A stretch of DNA of 64,000 nucleotides from Bacteroidota bacterium (GTDB lineage: Bacteria; Bacteroidota; Bacteroidia; Chitinophagales; BACL12): NCBI GenBank assembly GCA_016718035.1, contig JADKEK010000003.1, forward strand, positions 33,501 through 97,500. Reading direction: 5' to 3'. The notes below the pieces were generated by a model. That model was not told where the DNA came from. It saw only the letters and a program-made list of their open reading frames with translations, and made no database searches. The stretch's first letter is position 1, and the number at the start of each line of letters is the position of its first letter. Of this stretch, positions 50,682 through 59,414 are shown piece after piece. The position numbers were made by a program, and so were the translations under genes.

Positions 50682-52211
50682 ATGAAAAGCACTCTGTTGA
50701 TTTTTAGTTTTATCATTACTTCCATTCAGGCATTCAGTCAGAATTGTGAGGCTGAAGTTGCTTATGATTTTAATAACAACACAACGGATATTTCTGTTAA
50801 TGAATATGATGCAACATTATATAGTGCAGCATCAACTGCAGCTAATTATCTTGCAACAGGTTACAATGATGATGATCGTGCAGAAATACCCGCGGCGGCA
50901 TTAAATGGCATTTCAGATTTTACCATATCATTTGACTTTTATCTGAACGAATTAAATCTTTTAGGTTCAGCCCCTACAAATACTATTATTGCTGGGGCAA
51001 GCGCTACAGATGAGTCTGAATTTGCAATTTCCTATCAAGCTAATATCGCGGCAATTGTGGTAGCATTAAAAGGCAGTGGAGATGTATTCCCGATTGAATT
51101 AAATGCAGAAAATTGGTATTGTTTAACTGTAAAAAGGGAAATTAACAATGTAACTGTGTTTATTAATGGTACCGAAGTTGCAAGTATTGAAATGTCCTCA
51201 CTTGAACTTGACATTGAATTTTTAGAAATTGGTCAGGAGTTAGACTGTGTAGGAGGATGTTATGCAACAAATCAAAGTTTAAATGGAAGAATAGATAATC
51301 TTAGCATTTATCCATGCGCCTTGGATAATAGCAGTTGCCAATCCTATATTACTGAATGCGATACTTTATTGAATTATAAGTTTAATGGAACAGTTTTAGA
51401 TGCGGGTGTATATGCACACAATGGAATATTAAATGCCGGCGCTACAGTAAGCTCCAATATTCTTGAGATAGGATACAACGATAATGATTATGTAGAAATT
51501 CCGTCAACTGCTGCAGATGGATTAGATGAATTTGCCATTTCATTTAATTTTTATCTTAACAATTTAAATGAAGATGGCTCTTCACCTACTAATACATTTA
51601 TCGCTGGTACAAGTGGGATAAACACGCATGAATTAGCACTTTCTTATGAAGCAAGTTCAAATGCTTTTGAAGTAGCCATTCATGAAGTTGGTGGCATAAT
51701 TCCAGCAACAATTTTACCGGGCACTTGGTATTGCGTAACCTTTTATCGAAAAAGCGATAGCGTTTGGATAGAATTAGATGGAACGATATTACCAACTGTT
51801 TTGACATTGCCAGAAGGTCCTTTAACCATTACATTTCTTGAAATTGGCCAAGAGTTAGATTGCCCTGAAGGCTGCTTTGCAGAAAACCAATCACTTAATG
51901 GTAAAATGGATAATTTAATTATTCAAGATTGTTCAAATACAATCAATTGCACTCCGGCAAGTTTATCTATTTATGCTAACCTAAATAATGAAATAACAAT
52001 CAACCCGAATCCGGCTAATAATTGGATTACTGTTAATGGAGTGAATTTAAACTCAGCAAATATTTCAATTACAAACCTGCAAGGTCAAAAGCTACTGATT
52101 GGTGTTGTCAATAATACGAAAGTAAATATTACCCATTTACCGGTAGGCATGTATTTTATCATTATCGAAAATAACGGCAGAGTGATGGTTGAAACTTTTA
52201 TAAAGGAATAA
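50682..52211 (+). CDS. T9SS-secreted protein with two tandem LamG-like domains
   Basis: A 509-residue secreted protein. Signal peptide MKSTLLIFSFIITSIQAFSQ. Two concanavalin A/LamG-like domains (~22-222 and ~228-425) are an internal duplication, sharing DFTISFDFYLNxLN, GSxPTNTxIAG, WYCxT, FLEIGQELDC and NQSLNGxxDNL. A type A sorting domain (TINPNPANNWITVNG ... ETFIKE) ends it. LamG folds bind sugars or proteins; the ligand is unknown. It is 19 bp after the phospholipase D-like gene, so the pair is probably cotranscribed and may act on the same extracellular target. Confidence 0.85.
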   Translation: MKSTLLIFSFIITSIQAFSQNCEAEVAYDFNNNTTDISVNEYDATLYSAASTAANYLATGYNDDDRAEIPAAALNGISDFTISFDFYLNELNLLGSAPTNTIIAGASATDESEFAISYQANIAAIVVALKGSGDVFPIELNAENWYCLTVKREINNVTVFINGTEVASIEMSSLELDIEFLEIGQELDCVGGCYATNQSLNGRIDNLSIYPCALDNSSCQSYITECDTLLNYKFNGTVLDAGVYAHNGILNAGATVSSNILEIGYNDNDYVEIPSTAADGLDEFAISFNFYLNNLNEDGSSPTNTFIAGTSGINTHELALSYEASSNAFEVAIHEVGGIIPATILPGTWYCVTFYRKSDSVWIELDGTILPTVLTLPEGPLTITFLEIGQELDCPEGCFAENQSLNGKMDNLIIQDCSNTINCTPASLSIYANLNNEITINPNPANNWITVNGVNLNSANISITNLQGQKLLIGVVNNTKVNITHLPVGMYFIIIENNGRVMVETFIKE

Positions 52212-52278
52212 AACACATCATAAATACTTACAAACTTACCTTTGGTTACCTTTAACGTGATACCTTAGTAATTATTAT

Positions 52279-53418
52279 TCATCTTATCACCTGTATATTT
52301 TCATAAACTTTTTCAAAAGCTGCCGCTATTTTATCAGCGTTGAAGTATTCACTACTTTCGGCTGCAATTTTGTCGGTTTCAAAATGGGTTCCTATTAACT
52401 TTTCAAGCGCTGCCGTCCAGCCCTCTATTGTGTTTGGAGTAGTGAGCCCATAGCCTTGTTTTACCAACTCCGGTAGCGCTGCTACATCAGAAACTAATAC
52501 CGGGGTTCCGGTTACTAAAGCCTCTGCAGTAACAACAGAAAAGGTTTCGAACTTAGAACTAAATAAAAAATAATGTGCATGGTTAAGATGACTTGCAATT
52601 TCTTGTCGGGTTTGAAATCCACCAAATATAATCGGATAACTCCATTTCAATGTTTTAATTTCATCATACAAAATACCGCCTCCTATTATTACGAGTTCTA
52701 ACGATTTTCCAGATTGCCGCACTAATTGCTCTAATGAATTTACAATTAAATACAAATCCCTATCTGCATTCCAACTAGACGCTACAGTAATAAATCTGAT
52801 AGGCATACCCGGCATATAAATTTTTTCAGCATAATGAAATAAATGGCTATCTACTACATTTGGAACAATCACACTTTTTTCAGCAAGCATAGGCACAACT
52901 TCACAAACTTCACTTTGAAGCCATTTACTTACAAAGGTTACTTTGGTCGCATAATTAAAGGCACTTCGTCCTAAATAGGAAAGCAAATGTGAACTGAGAA
53001 ATTTTGTTGTTTTAGACCAATGTTCAGTCAACACCAATGGTTTATTTATTTTTTTTGCAATCAGATAAGCAAGAACTCCAGCAGGGAAGACAACCATACC
53101 GTGAACCACATCAATTTGATCAAAATTTCCTGTCTTAATCCTTTTTTTTATTGATGGCCAAAGTAATAATGGGAACTGGTACAAAAGTTTATGCAACTTA
53201 GATTTTACAAAAATTTCGACAATTTTTAAGCCCTCATAATCATACTTGCTAATAGATTGGGCAAATAACTTTTGTGATTGTTCAACTCTTATATATAACA
53301 CGAAGGCCAAATGTTGTGTTTTACTTATAGCCTTTAAATGCTCAACAATAAATGGAAAGCTAAGCGGTTTTTCCTTAGTAGGAAACCAAAACGTAACGGC
53401 TGCAATTTTTTTCACCAT
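52279..53418 (-). CDS. Glycosyltransferase family 4 protein
   Basis: A 379-residue cytoplasmic GT-B glycosyltransferase. The N-terminal acceptor half contains VVHGMVVFPAGVLAYLIAKK and LTEHWSK. The C-terminal donor half contains FITVASSWNADRDLYLIVNSL, ELVIIGGGILYDEIKTL, and the signature SHLNHAHYFLFSSKFETFSVVTAEALVTGTPVLVSD with the ExxxxxxxE-like sugar-nucleotide contacts. It is divergent from a methyltransferase gene with only 48 bp between the two starts, suggesting shared surface-polysaccharide function. Substrates cannot be predicted. Confidence 0.88.
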   Translation of the reverse strand: MVKKIAAVTFWFPTKEKPLSFPFIVEHLKAISKTQHLAFVLYIRVEQSQKLFAQSISKYDYEGLKIVEIFVKSKLHKLLYQFPLLLWPSIKKRIKTGNFDQIDVVHGMVVFPAGVLAYLIAKKINKPLVLTEHWSKTTKFLSSHLLSYLGRSAFNYATKVTFVSKWLQSEVCEVVPMLAEKSVIVPNVVDSHLFHYAEKIYMPGMPIRFITVASSWNADRDLYLIVNSLEQLVRQSGKSLELVIIGGGILYDEIKTLKWSYPIIFGGFQTRQEIASHLNHAHYFLFSSKFETFSVVTAEALVTGTPVLVSDVAALPELVKQGYGLTTPNTIEGWTAALEKLIGTHFETDKIAAESSEYFNADKIAAAFEKVYENIQVIR

Positions 53419-53443
53419 CTCACAGTCAACAAAAAATTATATC

Positions 53444-53451
53444 TATCTTTG
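53444..53451 (+). promoter_or_regulatory. -7 element (TATCTTTG)
   Basis: TATCTTTG in the 48-bp divergent gap, 15 bp before the ATG at 53467 of the methyltransferase gene. Confidence 0.55.
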
Positions 53452-53466
53452 CAATAATAAGTGAAA

Positions 53467-54282
53467 ATGTCGAATAATCAAACACCTAATTTTGACCCTC
53501 AAACATATTGGGAAAAACGCCTAAAAAGCAACACTGGTTTAACAGGAGTTGGTTATACCCTAGTTGGAGAACACTACAACAAATGGGCTTACAAAATTCG
53601 GAAACACGTTTTTAACAAAATAGTTACTAAAAATTTAAAGAACCTTACTAATGCCGACATTTTAGATATCGGCTCAGGGAGTGGCTTCTATATCGATGAA
53701 TGGCTCACTTATCATCCTAATTCAATAACAGGAATTGACATTACTGAAATAGCCGTATCCCGATTGTCGGAAAAATACACAGATCTGAAATTTCATAAAT
53801 TAGATATCAGCGACCTGACTGCAACACAACAAACGTTAAAACAAAAATTCCATACAATCTCTTGTATGGATGTGTTGTTTCACATTGTTGATGATGAAAA
53901 ATATAAGTTAACATTTCAATCAGTCGCACACTTGCTTGATAATGGTGGATATTTTATTTTTTCAGAAAATTTTGTGCATGACCAATCAACATCTTTAAGC
54001 CATCATAAATCAAGGTCTAAAGTAGAAATCGAACAATTGTTAGCACAAAATAATTTTAAAATAATTAGCCGACAACCATTTATGTATTTAATGAATGAGC
54101 CTGTTGATTCTAATAATTTTATACTTAAATGGCTTTGGAAAATCACGGCAATCGTTTGTGCCAAATCAGCCCTTTTCGGATACCTCATTGGAGCAATAAC
54201 CTTTCCGGTTGAAAAGTTGCTCGTTTCACTTTTTAAAGAAAGTCCAACAAGTGAAATAGTGATTGCAGTTAAAACAAAATAA
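53467..54282 (+). CDS. Class I SAM-dependent methyltransferase
   Basis: A 271-residue protein with a clear SAM site: motif I ADILDIGSGSGFYIDEWL, strand-2 acidic TGIDITEIAVSRL, motif II-like LKFHKLDISDL and motif III TISCMDVLFHIVDDEKY. The C-terminal segment has a hydrophobic patch (FILKWLWKITAIVCAKSALFGYLIGAI) that could attach to the membrane. I prefer the ATG at 53467 to a GTG two codons earlier. It is divergent from a glycosyltransferase, consistent with methylation of a glycan or lipid precursor. Substrate unknown. Confidence 0.82.
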   Translation: MSNNQTPNFDPQTYWEKRLKSNTGLTGVGYTLVGEHYNKWAYKIRKHVFNKIVTKNLKNLTNADILDIGSGSGFYIDEWLTYHPNSITGIDITEIAVSRLSEKYTDLKFHKLDISDLTATQQTLKQKFHTISCMDVLFHIVDDEKYKLTFQSVAHLLDNGGYFIFSENFVHDQSTSLSHHKSRSKVEIEQLLAQNNFKIISRQPFMYLMNEPVDSNNFILKWLWKITAIVCAKSALFGYLIGAITFPVEKLLVSLFKESPTSEIVIAVKTK

Positions 54283-54344
54283 CCGGTTTAACAACCTTGC
54301 AACTCAAGCGAACAATAAAAGTTTATTACCTATTGGTGATAAAT

Positions 54345-54383
54345 AAAAAAGAAGAGCTGTTTTAAAACAACTCCTCTTTTTTT
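54345..54383. terminator. Bidirectional intrinsic terminator
   Basis: AAAAGAAGAG...TGTTTTAAAACA...CTCCTCTTTTTTT forms an imperfect long stem with A- and T-runs on either side. It separates the converging methyltransferase (plus) and secreted-protein (minus) genes. Confidence 0.75.
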
Positions 54384-54399
54384 ATAGAATGCAGTAAAA

Positions 54400-56025
54400 T
54401 TATTCTTTTACTACAGTGCAAGATATTGTAGCACTAGTTTTGTTATTTACAATTGTTACAAAATACATACCAGGTGCAAAGCTAGATATAGAAAATCCAT
54501 GCTGCAATGCTTCCAAATTGCAAGTGGCAACGGCTTTACCGGCAATATCAGTAATAATCACCTTGTCTTCAAAATTATACCCTTGAATTTCATTCATATA
54601 AATAAATTCGTTACTAGGGTTAGGATAGATAAAAGAGTCCGAATTGGATGAAGGTAATAGCACTTTGCCTTCATTTAGTGAACATACTGTGCTCATATTT
54701 AAAGCAAGCGGTTTAATACCAGGGAAAGAACTAGGATAAGATAATGTAACTGTTTCAGATTCTAGTGTTTCAAAATTATCATAATTAGTAATAACTGTTG
54801 TTGTATTTGAGATTGCGGTTTCACACTCAGCAACTTCTCCAGATAAAATTGATGTTTTCATGAATATTCCTTCAACAGTTCCACCGTCACCAACTTGTTC
54901 ACCAACTACAAAAATATCATCTCCAACTATAGTCATGGCACTTGAGCTAAACAACCCGGTGGTTGGGTACCTTAATCTAAATGGATAAGATTTAGCCCAA
55001 ACAACATTACCATCAAAATCCAAGTTGTATAAACAAACATTCGTATATTTTCCATCTTGGTATAAACTACCATAAACAATATACCCTGATTCGTGTTTCT
55101 TGATTCCGGCAAATACGCCATCATAAAATGCGCTTGTTACATCTATTTTACGAGTAATAACTGCTTCACCAGACAAATCTGTTTTAATAAACCAAAAATA
55201 TTTGTTTGAGCTTGTGCTTACATCATCACCACTCCCTATCACAATAATATGCTCACCATCAATTAGCATGTCTTCAGAATAGAATCTTCCTGAAGTTGCC
55301 GTACTTTTTATATAAGACCTGGTCCAATCAATTGTTCCTGTAGCATCAAATTTGTTAATACAAATTCTGAATTTATTATTTCCACCTGTTGAAAGTTCAT
55401 AACGTCCGGTCGAATATATGGAAGACGAAGTTGGGTCATAAGCAACTGCCTCTACAGATTCGTTCATATTTTTATTCAAATTCGTAATTACAGACTGAGC
55501 ACCAGAAGCTCGTTTAAACTTAATCGTTATATCATCAGAACCTGCACCAGTACCATTATTTGTTTCTTGTCCGCCAACCAAATAGTCACCGCCAGGGCCT
55601 AACTCAACAACGTCCCAAAAAAAGCTGTTAACGGTGCACTTCCTAAACCATACAATATCTTGTAAAATAGGATCAAACTTAATTACAAATGACTTACCTA
55701 AATCACCAGCAACAGAAGTTCCTACAATTACCAAATTACCATCACTGTCTTTAATCATTTGATTAATCGTCATGCTGGTATCTTTTGCATTAATGCGTTT
55801 ATTCCAAACGAGAACCCCGGTTTGATCAATTTCGCCTACCGTTAAATAACCTTCATTTGATCCGGCAAGGTAAAGATTTGAACTGGTTGTTTCGTCAACT
55901 GGCACTAAAGCAGCAAAACGAATTCCTTGTTCAGGACCATTATCATAAGATTTAATAAATTGAGCGTCAACAAATTTCACTGCCAAAAGGAGCGAAAAAG
56001 CAATTAATAATTTTAAATTTTTCAT
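54400..56025 (-). CDS. T9SS-secreted propeller-like protein
   Basis: A 541-residue secreted protein. A signal peptide (LLIAFSLLLAVKFVDAQ) is followed by repeated ~50-residue beta units with the pattern VxWxKxIxxxxxxxxxxxxxDGxxVIVGTS and KFDxTGxIDWTRSY. These resemble the repeats of the 493-3006 protein and probably form a propeller. It ends with a type A sorting domain (SFIYPNPSNEFIYMNE ... TISCTVVKE). It is the last gene of a three-gene set on the minus strand with two LamG paralogues (2-bp gap upstream). Function unknown; the shared operon suggests the three work at the surface together. Confidence 0.8.
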   Translation of the reverse strand: MKNLKLLIAFSLLLAVKFVDAQFIKSYDNGPEQGIRFAALVPVDETTSSNLYLAGSNEGYLTVGEIDQTGVLVWNKRINAKDTSMTINQMIKDSDGNLVIVGTSVAGDLGKSFVIKFDPILQDIVWFRKCTVNSFFWDVVELGPGGDYLVGGQETNNGTGAGSDDITIKFKRASGAQSVITNLNKNMNESVEAVAYDPTSSSIYSTGRYELSTGGNNKFRICINKFDATGTIDWTRSYIKSTATSGRFYSEDMLIDGEHIIVIGSGDDVSTSSNKYFWFIKTDLSGEAVITRKIDVTSAFYDGVFAGIKKHESGYIVYGSLYQDGKYTNVCLYNLDFDGNVVWAKSYPFRLRYPTTGLFSSSAMTIVGDDIFVVGEQVGDGGTVEGIFMKTSILSGEVAECETAISNTTTVITNYDNFETLESETVTLSYPSSFPGIKPLALNMSTVCSLNEGKVLLPSSNSDSFIYPNPSNEFIYMNEIQGYNFEDKVIITDIAGKAVATCNLEALQHGFSISSFAPGMYFVTIVNNKTSATISCTVVKE

Positions 56026-56027
56026 AG

Positions 56028-57488
56028 TTAAATTTTTTGAAATTTAGTTACTGAGCTTCCGGATGTAGAATTCTCTTTAATAAAATACAACCCTGGTTCA
56101 TATTGTGAAATGTTTACATGTAAATATTCATTTTCGCATATAGTGGAAAAAACTATTCGGCCATTAAAATCATAAATTTGAATCAATGAACCTTTTTGCA
56201 CATTTGTAATTGATATTAATTCGTTAGCAGGAACCGGATAAACTAAAATCGGTTCTTCAGCTATTAAATCATTAGTTGGAATATTTAATCTATCATTTGG
56301 ATTTAGTATATTCAAAATAATTTCGGTTCGTCCAACAAAGTTTTTCTTGGTTAATTTTTTTCCGGCAATGTTTAACATGGCAGGTTGATTTACCCAAGTG
56401 TCAATTGTTCCGTCCAACCGTTTAAATAACTTGGAATTGTCTTCATTGTCGACAGTTGAAACACCATTTGAATATGCATAAGTATAAGCCATAGTATAGG
56501 TTGCATCAACCGCATTGTCGACCGGAAAAACACCGTAATACACATCAGGTGACGTGAGTAGACCATTATCGCCATTAGGATAGCTATCTACCCGATATAA
56601 ATGTATACCATATGGGCTACCTAAAATTTTATTGAGTTTTAGTTTATCTCCAATTAGTGAGTTAAGCGACAGTGTAGCTCCAGAATAATCAGCCAGATAG
56701 GTAAACACACTCGCGTTGCCAATTGGTGCGCCTGAATTAGATTTTTCTACGCTGCCAATTTCGTTTCCATTTGCTCCGGAAATTGAATAATCCTGAAGCG
56801 TTGTTGCTGGTGTATTTTCATCTACAATCCAATAGCCAACCAATCCAGTTTCAGCAAGTGTTAACTTTTCACACATTTTATCTCTAATTTCAAATTCAGT
56901 CCTCGCAATATTCCACAACCTAACCTCATCAATTTGGCCGATAAATGCATCTGAACGATGCACTGTTGCATATCTGCCAAGGTTAACCGTATTACTATTG
57001 TGCACTATTGATGTATTTGATGCTGTTCCATCGGTTGAAACAGCAGTCTTTAAAACACCATTAAAATAAAACTTAATATCTGTAACAGAGGATGCGACAA
57101 TTGCTATGTGCACCCATTCATTCAGCGGCACTGCACTTGTTGTTATTTTACCTCGTCGGTGCGCGCCGCCAGCACCAACACCATTTCCAATTTCAAAAAT
57201 TAATTTACCAACTGGATCAAATCGAATATAAAAACCATAGTAATTTCCTGATGTATAACTATCAGATGCAAATACCGGTGTATATAACGAATATTCCGAT
57301 TGGTTAACCCAGGCTTCAAAAGTTAAAGGGAAGTTTAGTGTATTATAATTATCACCTAAATCGTAATAATTATCTGAATTCCCATCAAAATTCAATGCCA
57401 AACCCGAGCCTACAAAGTTGGACTGGCTATTCCCTATTTGAACCATCGATCCTATTAAGGCGATGATAATAACTATTTTTAATTTCAT
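56028..57488 (-). CDS. T9SS-secreted LamG protein, second of a tandem paralogue pair
   Basis: A 486-residue secreted protein. A signal peptide (MKLKIVIIIALIGSMVQIGNSQ) is followed by a LamG/concanavalin-like domain (~35-210; LNFPLTFEAWVNQSEYS, LNEWVHIAIVASSVTDIKFYFNG, IGQIDEVRLWNIARTE). A second domain at ~252-392 is shared only with its neighbour (GAPIGN ... DYSGATLSLNS, GIHLYRVDS, KKNFVGRTEIILNI). A type A sorting domain (ILVYPVPANELISIT ... VTKFQKI) ends it. Its ATG overlaps the stop of the upstream paralogue by four bases, so the two are translationally coupled. The ligand is unknown. Confidence 0.85.
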   Translation of the reverse strand: MKLKIVIIIALIGSMVQIGNSQSNFVGSGLALNFDGNSDNYYDLGDNYNTLNFPLTFEAWVNQSEYSLYTPVFASDSYTSGNYYGFYIRFDPVGKLIFEIGNGVGAGGAHRRGKITTSAVPLNEWVHIAIVASSVTDIKFYFNGVLKTAVSTDGTASNTSIVHNSNTVNLGRYATVHRSDAFIGQIDEVRLWNIARTEFEIRDKMCEKLTLAETGLVGYWIVDENTPATTLQDYSISGANGNEIGSVEKSNSGAPIGNASVFTYLADYSGATLSLNSLIGDKLKLNKILGSPYGIHLYRVDSYPNGDNGLLTSPDVYYGVFPVDNAVDATYTMAYTYAYSNGVSTVDNEDNSKLFKRLDGTIDTWVNQPAMLNIAGKKLTKKNFVGRTEIILNILNPNDRLNIPTNDLIAEEPILVYPVPANELISITNVQKGSLIQIYDFNGRIVFSTICENEYLHVNISQYEPGLYFIKENSTSGSSVTKFQKI

Positions 57489-58936
57489 TGTTTGATAATT
57501 TTAGATGTAATATTCTTGCCATTTACTTGTTGTGATATAAAATAATTCCCTGCAGGCAACATACTTAAGTCTAGTGTAATAAATTCACCGATTGCAACAT
57601 CAGTGAAATGCTTAATTATTTTACCATGGATATCACTTACAACTATTGGATTAACAGAAGAAAGTGATTTTGTTATAACGTAATCTATACACGGATTTGG
57701 AAACACTTCTAATTCCGGAGTGGTTTCAGCTTTCATTTCATTTGCAATTGGAATATTCAGTATATATTCACCTCTTCCAATGCAATTCTTCTTAACCAAA
57801 CTGGAATTAGGTATTGAAAGCGTAGCCAAAAAATCGGTCCAAGTAGTAACTGAACCATCAACCCTTTGGAATACTGTAGCTAACTCTTCATTAATAGGCG
57901 TAATCACCCCGTTTGTAAATGAATAAATATAATTGGAATTATATTTTGCAGATGTTGCACCATCCGCTGTAAAAACACCAAAGTAGTAGTTGGGATGATT
58001 TATCAACCCAATTGTAGAATAAGGCGAAGAGTCGACTCTATATAAATGAACCCCGTGTGGGTTGTTACCAATTTTATTGATTTTCATTTTATCACCGCCT
58101 GCCGAATTTAATGTTAAATTCAAGCCGGAATAGTCGGTGGTATATAAATAGTCAACTGCATCTCCAATTGGAGCACCAGATGTTACTTTTGTAACACTGC
58201 CAACTATATACGCTGTATCGGTAGGCTCACTTAAATTAATGGTAAACGGATCACCATATGATTCATTAAAGCTCCAATATCCTATCAGGTAAGGCGAAAT
58301 TGGATTTGTTTTTAGACACAAATTGTCGCGCAAATCTGATTCAGTTTTCACAGTATCCCAAATTCTCACTTCATCAATTTGCCCTGTGAAGTTATGCTGC
58401 GTGGTAGGCGTAATGTGTCCCCCAATAATTGCAGGATATCCCGAATGCACAATAGATGTATTTGACGCACCACCATCAGTAGAACTCGAGAGTTGTAATA
58501 CACCATTAAAATAAAATTTAATATCTGTAATAGATGTTGCTACAACAGCCACATGAGTCCATTTATTTAAAGCTACAGCCGAAGTCGTTACTTTACCTCT
58601 TCTGTCAGATCCACCGGAACCAGAGCCATCTCCAATTTCAAAAATTAATTTACCGGATGAATTAAATCGGAACCAAAATCCAAAGTAACTTCCACCAACA
58701 CCAACATTATCTGTAGCAATAATTGGGGAATATCCTCCCGGTGTCCATGAAGTTGGGTTCACCCACGCTTCAACTGTTAGCGGAAAATTTAAATCATTGA
58801 ATACATCGCCTAAGTCTAAGTAGTTATTCGAAACACCATTAACGGATAACGCTATACCTGAGCCAATATCATTTGATTGTGCACTAATAATTGAAATTTG
58901 AATCAAAAGAAAGGCTAATACAAGGTTCTTTTTCAT
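57485..58936 (-). CDS. T9SS-secreted LamG protein, first of a tandem paralogue pair
   Basis: A 483-residue secreted protein with the same plan as its downstream neighbour. Signal peptide (MKKNLVLAFLLIQISIISAQ), LamG domain (~35-210; LNFPLTVEAWVNPTSWT, FTGQIDEVRIWDTVKTES), an unnamed domain (~255-395; APIGDAVDYLYTTDYSG, GVHLYRVDSSP, FQRVDGSVTTW, KKNCIGRGEYILNI) and a type A sorting domain (LEVFPNPCIDYVITK ... NITSKIIKQ). The two genes clearly arose by tandem duplication. It is the first gene of a three-gene transcription unit. Confidence 0.85.
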   Translation of the reverse strand: MKKNLVLAFLLIQISIISAQSNDIGSGIALSVNGVSNNYLDLGDVFNDLNFPLTVEAWVNPTSWTPGGYSPIIATDNVGVGGSYFGFWFRFNSSGKLIFEIGDGSGSGGSDRRGKVTTSAVALNKWTHVAVVATSITDIKFYFNGVLQLSSSTDGGASNTSIVHSGYPAIIGGHITPTTQHNFTGQIDEVRIWDTVKTESDLRDNLCLKTNPISPYLIGYWSFNESYGDPFTINLSEPTDTAYIVGSVTKVTSGAPIGDAVDYLYTTDYSGLNLTLNSAGGDKMKINKIGNNPHGVHLYRVDSSPYSTIGLINHPNYYFGVFTADGATSAKYNSNYIYSFTNGVITPINEELATVFQRVDGSVTTWTDFLATLSIPNSSLVKKNCIGRGEYILNIPIANEMKAETTPELEVFPNPCIDYVITKSLSSVNPIVVSDIHGKIIKHFTDVAIGEFITLDLSMLPAGNYFISQQVNGKNITSKIIKQ

Positions 58937-59414
58937 TGTGTGTTGTTTGTAGTTAAATAGATTAATTGTTATAAGGCAAAATTTAAATCACGAAAACAAA
59001 TGAATTGAGGCTTCTTTGAAATGTTATCCATTAATTTATTTAAACTAATGAAGTAACATGCACCGCATAAAATTCGACTCTGAAAAAGTAAATTTACATG
59101 TAGTTTTCTTCTGTAATTTGTTTGTTTTCAATAATAATTTGAATTTATTATAGGGGTTAAAATTCGTTACAGTAAAAATATAAAAAAAATTAGAATTTTC
59201 ATACACTTTCGACGCAATAAATTCCTCAAACCAGTCAAATAAATTCATAATTAATTGACTGTCAATACATTGCAAGAAGTGATATAGTAGAAGGTAAATC
59301 GAGTGCGCAAGCCTATTTTGCCTAAGCAGAGCCCTTACTTATCCGCCAATACAGGCCTTGGTTTAGGTTAACCTAAACGTAAAAGTTATTCAGGAATTAG
59401 GAACCTGCAGGTAA
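58937..59414. other. Geneless stretch with one perfect palindrome
   Basis: About 480 bp without a convincing gene. A 76-codon frame on the minus strand (59045-59275) has a low-complexity, Phe/Asn/Lys-rich composition and no start context, so it is left out. The stretch contains a perfect 18-bp palindrome (59361-59378) and AGGAACCTGCAGG near 59398, which resembles the intergenic repeat family seen at 8450-8970. Confidence 0.6.
59361..59378. promoter_or_regulatory. Perfect 18-bp palindrome GTTTAGGTTAACCTAAAC
   Basis: Fully self-complementary, lying 36 bp after the flippase stop and about 425 bp before the LamG operon. A related inverted repeat, TTAGGTT-A-AACCTAA, lies in the leader of the type B T9SS substrate (44615-44629). 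It could be an operator or a small hairpin; no T-run follows it. Confidence 0.45.

Noticed and set aside
59045..59275. 76-codon minus-strand frame
   Set aside because: AT-rich, Phe/Lys/Asn-biased translation, no recognisable domain, no promoter or start signal.
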